Shown here: one piece after another, positions 39,860-47,948 of the stretch
Numbering within the stretch: the stretch's first letter is position 1
Layout: every line of letters starts with the position of its first letter
DNA from: Ruthenibacterium lactatiformans
Lineage (GTDB): Bacteria > Bacillota > Clostridia > Oscillospirales > Ruminococcaceae
Length of the DNA stretch: 64,000 bases
Direction of reading: 5' to 3'
Assembly (NCBI RefSeq): GCF_000949455.1
Contig: NZ_JXXK01000012.1
Location: 1 to 64,000, forward strand
The notes under the pieces: model-generated
What the model saw: only the letters and a program-made list of their open reading frames with translations
Told to the model about the DNA's origin: nothing
Database searches by the model: none
Position numbers and translations under genes: made by a program

Positions 39860-41001
39860 TGTTTTTTCCCCTTCCATTCCGCCAGCATCTCCGCGGCCGA
39901 AGCCGTCCGGCCCAGCAGACCGTATTCATTGGAAAACAGCACCGCGCCCACCCGGTATGCGCCCGCCGCCCGGCGGACGAGATGCCGCTCCACGGCCCGC
40001 AGCAGGCTGTCCAGCACAGGCGCGCGCAGCCCCGCTTCGTCCAGCAGCGCTATGCATGCGTCCGTGGTGGCCGCGTCCAGCAGCGCGGCGCAGGTCTTCT
40101 GCGACGCGCCGCACACTGCTGCGTGGGCGCACAGCAGCTCCGTGCGGCAATCCGCATACCGGCTGTGTGTATTCATGACGCCTCCCGCCAGCTTTGCCAG
40201 CTTGCCGATGTGCCCCACCAGCAGCACGTCGGCAAAGCCGAGCGCAGCGGCCTCGTCCAGTGCGTCGCCGATGAAATTCGAGCATTTCACCACGGGTGCG
40301 CCCGCCGCGTCCAGCCCCTGCTCACGCAGAAAATCCACACCGTAATTGCCGGGCGTCAGCAGCACGCGGGCGGCCCCCTGGGCCCGCGCCTGGCGCAGCG
40401 AAAGCGCCACCGTGTCGATGAGCGCCTGCATGCTCATGGGCTCCACGATGCCGGAGGTTCCCAGAATGGAAATGCCGCCCTCGATGCCCAGCTGCGGGTT
40501 GAAGGTTTTTTTCGCCAGCGCCGCGCCCTCCGGCACACAGATGGTCACCCGCAGGCCGCCGTCCCAGTTCAGTGCATCGCACACGGCGCGCACCGCCTGC
40601 TCGATCATCCTGCGCGGCACACGGTTGATGGCCGCCGCACCCACGGGCTGGTCCAGCCCGGGCTTTGTCACACGGCCCACGCCCGGGCCGCCGTCTATCA
40701 CAACGCCCGGCTGTGCCGCGCGCTCCACCCGCGCCTCAATCAGCGCGCCGTGCGTCGCGTCGATGTCGTCGCCGCCGTCCTTTTCCACCGCGCAGCAGGC
40801 GGTTTCCCCTGCCATGCGGCAATACCGGGGCGCAGCCGTAACAGGCAGGCCGCCGGGCGTCGTGAGCGTGACGCTCTCCGGCGCGCGCCCGCCCAGCAGC
40901 AGGCGTGCCGCGCCCGCGGCCGCAAGCGCCGCGCAGGTCCCGGTGGTATAGCCGCAGCGCAGCCGTTTTCCGCCGGACTGGATATAATGCTCAAACGGCA
41001 T
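39856..41001 (-). CDS. cbiD: Cobalt-precorrin-5B C1-methyltransferase
   Basis: The 381-residue protein has YTTGTCAALAAAGAARLLLG, the acidic block GDDIDATHGALIEARV, GPGVGRVTKPGL, NPQLGIEGGISILGTSGIVEP and NFIGDALDEAAALGF. CbiD is specific to the anaerobic pathway and methylates C-1. It lies 21 bases after cbiK and overlaps cbiL by 4. Confidence 0.96.
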   Translation of the reverse strand: MPFEHYIQSGGKRLRCGYTTGTCAALAAAGAARLLLGGRAPESVTLTTPGGLPVTAAPRYCRMAGETACCAVEKDGGDDIDATHGALIEARVERAAQPGVVIDGGPGVGRVTKPGLDQPVGAAAINRVPRRMIEQAVRAVCDALNWDGGLRVTICVPEGAALAKKTFNPQLGIEGGISILGTSGIVEPMSMQALIDTVALSLRQARAQGAARVLLTPGNYGVDFLREQGLDAAGAPVVKCSNFIGDALDEAAALGFADVLLVGHIGKLAKLAGGVMNTHSRYADCRTELLCAHAAVCGASQKTCAALLDAATTDACIALLDEAGLRAPVLDSLLRAVERHLVRRAAGAYRVGAVLFSNEYGLLGRTASAAEMLAEWKGKKQ

Positions 41002-41022
41002 TCCGTCACCCGCCTTACAAAT

Positions 41023-41787
41023 TTATACTATCTCCCGCAGCCGCGCACCGTACAGCGCCTGCACCTCCGGCAGCGCGCCCAGGCCCCGCATCCGGCAGCG
41101 CACCCCGACGCCCGCGGCCTCGAGCCTGCTTTTCCAGCTTTTTGGGCCGTCCCCCGCCATATCGTTCAGGGCGTGGTCGCCCGCCACCAGCATGAACGGC
41201 ACAAGCAGCGCCTGCCCGCAGCCGTCTTCCTTCAGCTGCGCCAGCACCTCGTCAAAGCCGGGCCAGCCCTCCACCGTGCCCATATAGGCGCGCCGCCCGC
41301 CCGCAAGGCGCAGGGCCGTCTGCATGGCGGGATAGACCATGTTGGCGAAGTGCTCCGTGCCATGGCCCAGCAGCACCAACGCCCCGCCCTCCGGCTGCCC
41401 GAAGCGCCGCACCATGCACGCAGCCAGCGCGCGCAGGCTTTCGCTGTCCGCGGCAAGGGGCCGCCCCAGGGCCAGCCGGGCGAAGCGCCCCGCAAACGCC
41501 GCCGCGTCCGCTTTGAGCTTATCGTATTCAAAGCCGTACAGCAGATGGGTGGGCTGCACCGCCACATCCTCCACCCCCGCGGCCGCAAGCGCCTCCAGCG
41601 CCTCGGGCAGGCCGGACACGGGCTCTCCCCGTTCGGCCAGGATGCGGCGGATCGTCGGGCTGGTGTACGCGCGGCAGAACGCACGCTCCGGCGCCCCGGC
41701 GGCAAGCACGCGTTCCACCGCCTCGATATCCTGCCGCGCGCGCGGCACGCTCGTGCCGAAGCTGACGGCCAGCAAAGCCTGTTTCAT
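41023..41787 (-). CDS. cbiK: Sirohydrochlorin cobaltochelatase
   Basis: The 254-residue protein starts QALLAVSFGTSVPRARQDIE and has FCRAYTSPTIRRILAERGE, VAVQPTHLLYGFEYD, ALVLLGHGTEHFANMVYPAM (first active-site His), GTVEGWPGFDEV and PFMLVAGDHALNDMAG (second His). These mark the CbiK type rather than CbiX. It inserts Co2+ into sirohydrochlorin, acting next to the cobalt transporter genes. The start at 41787 overlaps cbiO by 4 bases. Confidence 0.94.
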   Translation of the reverse strand: MKQALLAVSFGTSVPRARQDIEAVERVLAAGAPERAFCRAYTSPTIRRILAERGEPVSGLPEALEALAAAGVEDVAVQPTHLLYGFEYDKLKADAAAFAGRFARLALGRPLAADSESLRALAACMVRRFGQPEGGALVLLGHGTEHFANMVYPAMQTALRLAGGRRAYMGTVEGWPGFDEVLAQLKEDGCGQALLVPFMLVAGDHALNDMAGDGPKSWKSRLEAAGVGVRCRMRGLGALPEVQALYGARLREIV

Positions 41788-42593
41788 GGTTTCCACTCCT
41801 GTTCCAGTTCCTCCACAGTGTGCGGCGGCGCGGCAAGGCCCAGCACGCGCCCCACGCGGTACAGCACCGGCTGCTCCAGCCCGCATGTCCGCAGCAAAGA
41901 AACATTTTCAAAAATCTCCCGCGGTTCCCCGTCCCCCGCCAGCCGTCCCCCGCGGAACACCAGCACCCGGGTGGCCCAGCGCCATGCGAAATCCACGTCG
42001 TGCGTTGCAACCATAAGCCCCAGGCCCTGCTCCGAGAGCATTTGAAGATTTTGTTCCAGCAGGCGGGTATTTGCCGGGTCCAGGCTGGCCGCTGGCTCGT
42101 CCAGCAAAAGCATCTGCGGCTCCATAGCCAGGGCGTCGGCCAGCGTCACCCGCTTTTTCTCCCCGCCGGAAAGATACTGCGGCGCACGGCCCCGGTATTC
42201 CTCCAGCGCAAAACTGCGGATGGCCGCATCCACGCGGGCGCGTACCTCGCCCACGGGCAGGCGCAGGTTCATAGGGCCGAAGCTGACCTCCTCCTCCACG
42301 CTGCCGCCCAGCAGCTGCACCTCCGGGTCCTGGAACACAAGCCCCACGCCCCGGCGCAGCACGTTCAGCTGCTTTGCGCCGCTGCCCACCGGCGCGCCCC
42401 GAAACAGGATGCGTCCCGCACCGGGGCGCAGCACGCCGTTCGCCAGAAGGAAAAACGTGGACTTTCCCGCGCCGTTGCTGCCCAGCACCGCCACGCGCTC
42501 GCCGGCGCACACCTTCACGCACACGTCCAAAAGCGCCTCCCGCTCTTCCTCGTATGCATAGGAAACATGTTCAAACCGAAGAATCTCTTCCAT
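41784..42593 (-). CDS. cbiO: Cobalt transporter ATPase
   Basis: The 269-residue ECF-type ATPase has Walker A VLGSNGAGKSTFFLLANG, GLVFQDPEVQLLGGSVEEEV, signature LSGGEKKRVTLADALAMEP, Walker B LLLDEPAASLDP and the switch His in VATHDVDFAW. It energises CbiMNQ for cobalt import. ATG 42593 has a GGAGGG site. Confidence 0.95.
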   Translation of the reverse strand: MEEILRFEHVSYAYEEEREALLDVCVKVCAGERVAVLGSNGAGKSTFFLLANGVLRPGAGRILFRGAPVGSGAKQLNVLRRGVGLVFQDPEVQLLGGSVEEEVSFGPMNLRLPVGEVRARVDAAIRSFALEEYRGRAPQYLSGGEKKRVTLADALAMEPQMLLLDEPAASLDPANTRLLEQNLQMLSEQGLGLMVATHDVDFAWRWATRVLVFRGGRLAGDGEPREIFENVSLLRTCGLEQPVLYRVGRVLGLAAPPHTVEELEQEWKP

Positions 42594-42629
42594 TTTCCCT
42601 CCTGCCAACCCTTTTACAAAACCGCCGTG

Positions 42630-43529
42630 TCATGCGCCGCACACAAGCGCCAGCACCATGCCCGCCGTCAATGCGCCGCACACAAGCGCGTGCGGCGCGC
42701 GCACGGGCTTTTCCCGCGTCAAAAAACGGATGCCGCCGTCATAGCAGCGGCTCTCCATCGCGTCAAAGCACGCCTGCGCCCGCCGGAAGCTGTGCGCCAG
42801 CAGCCCGCCGTATACCCGGCCCGTCGTGCGCAGGCTGCGCACCGGCCCGGCATAGCCCAGGCGGCTGGCGGCGGCGTCCCGCATGCTGCGGAACGTGGCG
42901 AACAAAATAAAGATGTAGCGGTAGATCAATACCGCCAGATCGCCCACGACCTCCGGCACGCGGGCGCGCCGCAGCGCATCCAGCAATTCCGGCACGGGGG
43001 TGGACAGGCTGAGAAAATACAAGCAGCCCACCGCGCCCAGCGCCCGCGCCATAACGAGCCGGGCCGCCGTTTGCGCCGGGGCGCGCAGGACAAAATACCC
43101 GCCCAGAAACGGGACGTTTGCCACGCCGCCGGGCGCAGACGCGTATTCCCACAGCAGCGCAATACCGCTCAGCAGCAAAAATGTAGCAGGCGCGCCCAGC
43201 AGCGACAGATAGGCGCGCGGGCGTACGCCGCCCGCCGCCGTTAACGCGGACGCTGCAAAAAACAACGCCAGCGGCGGCCACGGGGTGCGCGCCAGCAGGC
43301 ACAGCGCCAGCAAGGCCGCGCAGCACCAAAGCTTCAGGCCCGGGTTTACCGTCAAAAAGCGGGAACGCCGCGCCAGCACGTCCACCGTCAGCGCCGCGCC
43401 GTGCGTGTGGCCGTGCAGCAGCAGCAGCGCGCCGCCCAGCGCTAAGGAAGCTGCAGCCGGCCAAGGGCCGGGCAGCGCGCCGGCCGTCAGGCTCCATGCC
43501 ACAAAGCCCCCAAGCAGGGCGTTGAACAT
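42630..43529 (-). CDS. cbiQ: Cobalt ECF transporter T component
   Basis: The 299-residue membrane protein has about six helices, beginning RSRFLTVNPGLKLWCCAALL. It carries the coupling motifs ALRRARVPEVVGDLAVLIYR and AAASRLGYAGPVRSLRTTG, the Ala-Arg-Gly-like signature region of T components. It couples the ATPase CbiO to the substrate-binding component CbiM. ATG 43529 was chosen for the hydrophobic N-terminus; a 77-base gap separates it from cbiN. Confidence 0.92.
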   Translation of the reverse strand: MFNALLGGFVAWSLTAGALPGPWPAAASLALGGALLLLHGHTHGAALTVDVLARRSRFLTVNPGLKLWCCAALLALCLLARTPWPPLALFFAASALTAAGGVRPRAYLSLLGAPATFLLLSGIALLWEYASAPGGVANVPFLGGYFVLRAPAQTAARLVMARALGAVGCLYFLSLSTPVPELLDALRRARVPEVVGDLAVLIYRYIFILFATFRSMRDAAASRLGYAGPVRSLRTTGRVYGGLLAHSFRRAQACFDAMESRCYDGGIRFLTREKPVRAPHALVCGALTAGMVLALVCGA

Positions 43530-43606
43530 ATTCCCACCTCCTGCCGGACTTTTTGAAAAAGCATGTTCACCGGGAGCCCCCGCGCAAAGCGGCGGGTGAA
43601 AGAGCC

Positions 43607-43924
43607 TCATTCCACGGACTGTGCGGAATATTTTTTACGCGCGGCAAAATAGCCGAAGCCGTAGGCCAGCACGCCCACGCCCACGCCCGTCTGGATGCAA
43701 AACAGCAGGCTCTCGATCTCTCCGGGCAGCTCGCCGCCGAGCAGTGTTTCCAAAACCGGCGTGAACCACGGCTCATATGCTTCACCCTGAATCTCCTCCA
43801 CCATCCGGCTTCCGGCGTCATCGCTGCCGCCGAACTCCGCGCCCGGCGCAAGGAAGAAGGGCACGACAGCCAGTACCAGCACAGCGGCCAGCAGCGCCAA
43901 AACGGTTTTTGTATTCCTGCTCAC
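43607..43924 (-). CDS. cbiN: Cobalt transporter accessory protein
   Basis: The 105-residue protein has two membrane helices (about 7-26 and 75-92) flanking an extracellular loop with EFGGSDDAGSRMVEEI and YEPWFTPVLE, and ends YFAARKKYSA. This is the CbiN pattern. It contacts CbiM and helps load cobalt. It overlaps cbiM by 4 bases. Confidence 0.95.
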   Translation of the reverse strand: MSRNTKTVLALLAAVLVLAVVPFFLAPGAEFGGSDDAGSRMVEEIQGEAYEPWFTPVLETLLGGELPGEIESLLFCIQTGVGVGVLAYGFGYFAARKKYSAQSVE

Positions 43925-44673
43925 TGCAATCCCTCCTTCAAAAAGCCGATCTCCCGCAGCTCGGGCCTGGCACAGCTTTCCAGCCCCATCACCACCAGAA
44001 CGGTCAAGATGCCCTCGATCGCGGCCAGCGGCAGCTGCGTGGGCGCGAAAACGCCCAAAAAGCGCACCGCGCTGGCTGCCGCGCCGCCTTCCGCAGCGGG
44101 ATAGGCCATCGCAAGCTGCAGGCTTGTGACGCAGTATGTAAACAGATCGCCCAGAGACGCCGCCAGAAATATCGCCAGCTTACGGTTCACACGCGCCTTT
44201 TTGCACAGGGCATAAACACCCCAGGAGACCAGAGGCCCGGCGATGGCCATGCTGAAGGTATTGGCCCCCAGCGTGGTGAGGCCGCCGTGGGCAAGCAGCA
44301 CCGCCTGGAACACCAGCACGATGAGCCCCAGCACCGCAGCGTAAGCCGGGCCAAACAGAATGGCGGCCAGGCCGGTGCCCGTCATGTGGCTGCAGCTGCC
44401 TGTGACGGACGGGAGCTTGAGCGACGAGATGACAAAAATAAACGCGCCGGACATCGCCAGCAGCAGCAGGGCCTTGCGCTGCGCTTGCACCGTGCGGCGC
44501 AGCCGGACCACACCTGCCGCCAGGAACGGAAGGCACAGCGCCCCCCATGCCGCACAGTATGCCGGCGGAAGATACCCTTCCATGATGTGCATGGCATAGG
44601 CGCTTTGCGGTACAAACAAAACGCCGCCCATGACCACAGAAAACGCCAAAAATCGTTTTTCACGCCTGGTCAT
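43921..44673 (-). CDS. cbiM: Cobalt ECF transporter substrate-binding component
   Basis: The 250-residue membrane protein has a cleavable leader ending QSAYA, after which the mature chain starts MHIMEGYLPP, the N-terminal metal-binding His segment of CbiM. GSCSHMTGTGLAAILFGP, VLLAHGGLTTLGANTFSM and AGPLVSWGVY follow. It binds Co2+ for uptake and is the first gene of the operon. ATG 44673 follows an AGGAGG site downstream of the riboswitch and its terminator. Confidence 0.95.
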   Translation of the reverse strand: MTRREKRFLAFSVVMGGVLFVPQSAYAMHIMEGYLPPAYCAAWGALCLPFLAAGVVRLRRTVQAQRKALLLLAMSGAFIFVISSLKLPSVTGSCSHMTGTGLAAILFGPAYAAVLGLIVLVFQAVLLAHGGLTTLGANTFSMAIAGPLVSWGVYALCKKARVNRKLAIFLAASLGDLFTYCVTSLQLAMAYPAAEGGAAASAVRFLGVFAPTQLPLAAIEGILTVLVVMGLESCARPELREIGFLKEGLQ

Positions 44674-44708
44674 TGAACATTCCTCCTGTTTCTTTTGTTG
44701 TGCGCCGC

Positions 44709-44748
44709 AAAAAAACCGGGCCTTTCTCATTTATGAGAAAGGCCCGGT
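44709..44748 (-). terminator. Intrinsic terminator of the cobalamin riboswitch
   Basis: A perfect 15-bp stem (CCGGGCCTTTCTCAT and complement) with a 2-base loop is followed on the minus strand by seven Ts. It lies between the aptamer and cbiM, so B12 binding should stop transcription of the whole operon here. Confidence 0.88.
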
Positions 44749-44841
44749 CAAACAAAGTGTCCTAAAAAACGGCGCACCCTGATTTTTACCGCGCAGGCGT
44801 TTTGTCCGTCCGCCGCGCGTCCCTGCCCTTCCGGCAGCATC

Positions 44842-45015
44842 GCCGCAGGGCAGGTCTTCCGGCTTGGGCGTCAGCGCCCCGGCTTCGTCTTCCCGTGTGT
44901 ACCCACAGTGACGTTTTGAAGCCGGAACTGTTCCCTTACGGCGGCGGTCCCGCACAGGTCTTGCACCTGTTTCCCTATTCTCCCGGCCGCCTCACAGCGG
45001 CCGGGCACCCTGCAG
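44842..45015 (-). promoter_or_regulatory. Cobalamin riboswitch
   Basis: On the minus strand the RNA shows a GC-rich first helix (GGCCGCTGTGAGGCGGCC), the conserved core GGGAAACAGGTGCAAGACC followed by TGTGCGGGACCGCCGCCGT, the B12-box-like GTCACTGTGGG and the closing AAGCCGGAAGACCTGCCC. This is the layout of the AdoCbl/Cbl riboswitch family. It precedes cbiM, with an attenuation terminator between. Boundaries are estimated from the conserved blocks. I find no clear promoter in 45016-45123, although one must lie there or upstream. Confidence 0.93.
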
Positions 45016-45123
45016 CATTTTGCTTATTCACAGTAACACAGTTTTCGCTCCGGCGCAAGCGCGGAGAAACAACCCGTCAAAAAACTTCCAAAGCCATGGC
45101 TTTTTTACCAAGCGCACAGGGCG

Positions 45124-45975
45124 TTATGCGCCTTTGCGCCGCTGCCCGTCCTGTGCGCCCCACAGGGCGCCGGTGCGGCTTTTGCGGTACTGGCTCGGCG
45201 TCTGCCGGAACCGTTCCTGGAACACACGGTTGAACGTCCGCAGGCTGTCGAAGCCGGATTCCATGCTCACCTCCAGCATGCTCAGCTCCGTTGCAGCCAG
45301 CAGGTCGCGGGCGCAGTCCAGCCGCAGGGCGTTCACATATTCCCGGAAGCTGGTGTGCAGCCGCGCGGAGAACACGTGCGACAGGTGATATTTGCTGACG
45401 CCCAGCTCCTTTGCAATGTGCTCCAGCGAGAGCGGCTGACGGAAGTTCCGCATGATATAGCGCACCACGCTGCTCGTCAGATCCATGGCTTTCGGCTCCG
45501 GCGCCGGCTCCAGTGAGAGTTCGGGCAGAACGTGCGCCAGGATCAAATGGAGCAGCGCGCGGGAAATGCTGCTGTCCGCCCCGGTACACCGGCAGCGGTA
45601 AAGGCTGTGCAGGGCGTACAGCACATCCGGGTCCAGCGCTTTCCCGCACAGGTACGGCCGGCGGGGGCGGCACTGCGTCAGGCTGGGGAAATAATCGCCC
45701 ATCAGAGACGTGCCGCAGACGGCCATCATATACCGGCTGTCCGCTTCCCGGCACTGGTAGCTGTGCACCGTGTTGGGAAACACCACCGCCAGTTCTCCCG
45801 CCTTCAGCTCACGAAATTCCCCGTCTATCCCAACGCAGACGCAGCCGCTCTGCACCAGAAAAAGCTCCAGTTCACCATGCAGATGGGAGGGGAAATTGAG
45901 CCGTTTGCCCATCTCCACCTGAAGCTCGCGTCCGCTTCGTTCCTCGTAATAAGCATAGGCTTTTCGTTTTTCCAT
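45124..45975 (-). CDS. AraC-family transcriptional regulator
   Basis: The 283-residue protein has an N-terminal cupin-like sensing domain (about 20-110: FPSHLHGELELFLVQSG, LKAGELAVVFPNTVHSY). Two AraC helix-turn-helix motifs follow at about residues 185-275 (LSLEHIAKELGVSKYHLSHV and MLEVSMESGFDSLRTFNRVF, ending FRQTPSQYRKS). It is divergent from the ABC exporter genes and shares a palindromic promoter region with them, so it probably activates the exporter in response to a small ligand. ATG 45975 has a GGGAGG site. Confidence 0.9.
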   Translation of the reverse strand: MEKRKAYAYYEERSGRELQVEMGKRLNFPSHLHGELELFLVQSGCVCVGIDGEFRELKAGELAVVFPNTVHSYQCREADSRYMMAVCGTSLMGDYFPSLTQCRPRRPYLCGKALDPDVLYALHSLYRCRCTGADSSISRALLHLILAHVLPELSLEPAPEPKAMDLTSSVVRYIMRNFRQPLSLEHIAKELGVSKYHLSHVFSARLHTSFREYVNALRLDCARDLLAATELSMLEVSMESGFDSLRTFNRVFQERFRQTPSQYRKSRTGALWGAQDGQRRKGA

Positions 45976-46038
45976 ATATGCCTCCCACGGGATGCCCCAA
46001 AACGCAATATTTGGCCACAAAACGATTCCTTCTGTCCG

Positions 46039-46067
46039 GTATTATATCATACCGGATGATATAATAC
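46039..46067. promoter_or_regulatory. Palindromic divergent promoter between araC-type gene and exporter
   Basis: GTATTATATCAT, a five-base centre ACCGG and the exact complement ATGATATAATAC form a perfect 12-bp inverted repeat. Each arm contains a TATAAT -10 box for one direction (46060-46065 plus, 46041-46046 minus). Neither has a good -35 box, which fits activator-dependent, mutually exclusive transcription. Confidence 0.7.
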
Positions 46068-46146
46068 AGCCAAATAAAGCACAAAAACCGGAATGATTTT
46101 TCGTCGTCCGGCGCTTTTGAATTTTACAGGTTAGAAGGTCTTTACA

Positions 46147-47946
46147 ATGCAACAGCTGCAATGGCTTTCCGGCTGCATGAAGGACAAACGGAAATGGTTC
46201 TGGCTGGCGATGGCGCTGGCCGTTGTCTCGGCGGGGCTGTGCGTGGTGTTCCCGTTCATCACGCAGCAGATCACGGACCGGGTGCTGGTGGGGCAAACGC
46301 TGCCGGACGGTTCCGTGCAGCGCCAGACACAGCTGCTCGTCCCGCTGGTGTGCGTTATGATCGGCGCGCAGCTTTTGCGCTCGTGCGTACGCTACGGCAT
46401 GACGGCGTCTCTGGAATATGTGTCCCAGAACGTCCAGCAGGACATCCGCCGCCATTTGTACGACAACCTGTGCACCCAGGACGCGGGCTTTTATACGCGG
46501 TACCGCACGGGCGACCTGATGACGCGCCTGACGGGCGATCTGGACATGGTGCGCCACACGGTGTGCTGGATCTCGTACAACGCGGTGGAGAGCACCTGCC
46601 TGTTTCTGTTTTCCATGACATATCTGTTCAGTGTGAACGCCGCGCTGACGCTCCTTCTGCTGGCCGTTGCCCCGGTGATCCTTGCATGCTCGTTCCTGTT
46701 TTCGCGCACGGTGTATCCTCTGTATGCGTCCCTGCGGGAAAAGCTGTCCCGCATGAACTCGGTGGCGCAGGAAAACATCGCGGGCAACAAAACGGTGCGC
46801 GCGTTCGTGCGCGAGGCCTATGAAAACGAAAAATTCGAGAACTGCAACGAAGAATACCGCCAGGCAAACCTCAAGGCCAACTTTCACTGGCTGAAATTCT
46901 TCCCCTACATCGAGGGCTGCGCCCAGCTTATGGGGCTTTTGTCTGTGCTCTTCGGCGGTCTGTTCATCATCCAGGGAAAAATGACGGCCGGCGACCTCGC
47001 CGCCTTTTCGCTGATGTCTTGGGGCCTGTCGGAGCCGATGCGCGCGCTGGGCACCTACCTGAACGATTTTCAGCGGTTCCTCACCTCCGCCGCAAAGGTC
47101 ATTGAAATTTATTTTGCCCGCACGCGGATCGAGAACCCCGAGCACGGGCGCACCGAGGGCGAATGCCGCGGCAGCGTGGAGTTCCGCGGCGTTACCGTCG
47201 CTTACCCCCACAACAGCGCCCCCACGCTGAAGGACGTCAGCTTTTCCGTAACGCAGGGGCAGACGCTGGCCATACTGGGCGCCACAGGCAGCGGCAAAAC
47301 CACGCTGGTGGACGCCGTCACGCGCATGCTGGACGTCAGCGGCGGCACGGTGCTGGTGGACGGCGTGGACGTGCGCCTGTGGGACCTTCAGGCGCTGCGG
47401 CGGCGCATCGGCATGGCGACGCAGCGCGTGCAGCTCTATTCCGACACTGTCAGCAGCAACATCGCGTACAGCGCGCCCGACGACATCTCCGAAGACGACG
47501 TCGCCCTGTACGCCCGCCTCGCAGCCGCTGATTTCATCTGCTCGCTGCCCGAGGGCTTCGACACCATCATCGGCGAGCAGGGCACCGGGCTTTCCGGCGG
47601 CCAGAAGCAGCGCATCGCCCTGGCCCGCGCGCTGGCAAAGCAGCCTGAGATCCTGATCCTGGACGACACCACCTCGGCGGTCGACCTGGAGACCGAAAAA
47701 CAGCTGCGCAAAAATCTTCAGGAGCTTCCCTATCCCTGTACAAAAATCATTGTTGCGCAGCGCATTTCCGCTGTGCGCAGCGCGGACCAGATACTCGTAT
47801 TGCAGGACGGGCGCATCGCGCAGCGCGGCACCCATGAACAGCTCGCGGCCTGTGAGGGCTATTACCGCGACATCTGCCTGCTGCAGGGCGTGCAGGGAAT
47901 GCCCGACGCGCCCGCGGCAAACGCCCCGGCAAAGGAGGTGCGCTGA
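46147..47946 (+). CDS. Heterodimeric ABC exporter subunit A (degenerate ATP site)
   Basis: The 599-residue half-transporter has six membrane helices (about 15-300) and a C-terminal ATPase: Walker A LGATGSGKTTLVDAV, Q-loop MATQRVQLYSDTV, signature LSGGQKQRIALARAL and Walker B ILILDDTTSAVD. The catalytic Glu is replaced by Asp (LDD, not LDE), and the switch His by Gln in IIVAQRISAV. The signature is intact. It pairs with the next gene, 2 bases downstream. The substrate is unknown; multidrug or peptide export is usual for this class. Confidence 0.92.
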   Translation: MQQLQWLSGCMKDKRKWFWLAMALAVVSAGLCVVFPFITQQITDRVLVGQTLPDGSVQRQTQLLVPLVCVMIGAQLLRSCVRYGMTASLEYVSQNVQQDIRRHLYDNLCTQDAGFYTRYRTGDLMTRLTGDLDMVRHTVCWISYNAVESTCLFLFSMTYLFSVNAALTLLLLAVAPVILACSFLFSRTVYPLYASLREKLSRMNSVAQENIAGNKTVRAFVREAYENEKFENCNEEYRQANLKANFHWLKFFPYIEGCAQLMGLLSVLFGGLFIIQGKMTAGDLAAFSLMSWGLSEPMRALGTYLNDFQRFLTSAAKVIEIYFARTRIENPEHGRTEGECRGSVEFRGVTVAYPHNSAPTLKDVSFSVTQGQTLAILGATGSGKTTLVDAVTRMLDVSGGTVLVDGVDVRLWDLQALRRRIGMATQRVQLYSDTVSSNIAYSAPDDISEDDVALYARLAAADFICSLPEGFDTIIGEQGTGLSGGQKQRIALARALAKQPEILILDDTTSAVDLETEKQLRKNLQELPYPCTKIIVAQRISAVRSADQILVLQDGRIAQRGTHEQLAACEGYYRDICLLQGVQGMPDAPAANAPAKEVR

Positions 47947-47948
47947 CC

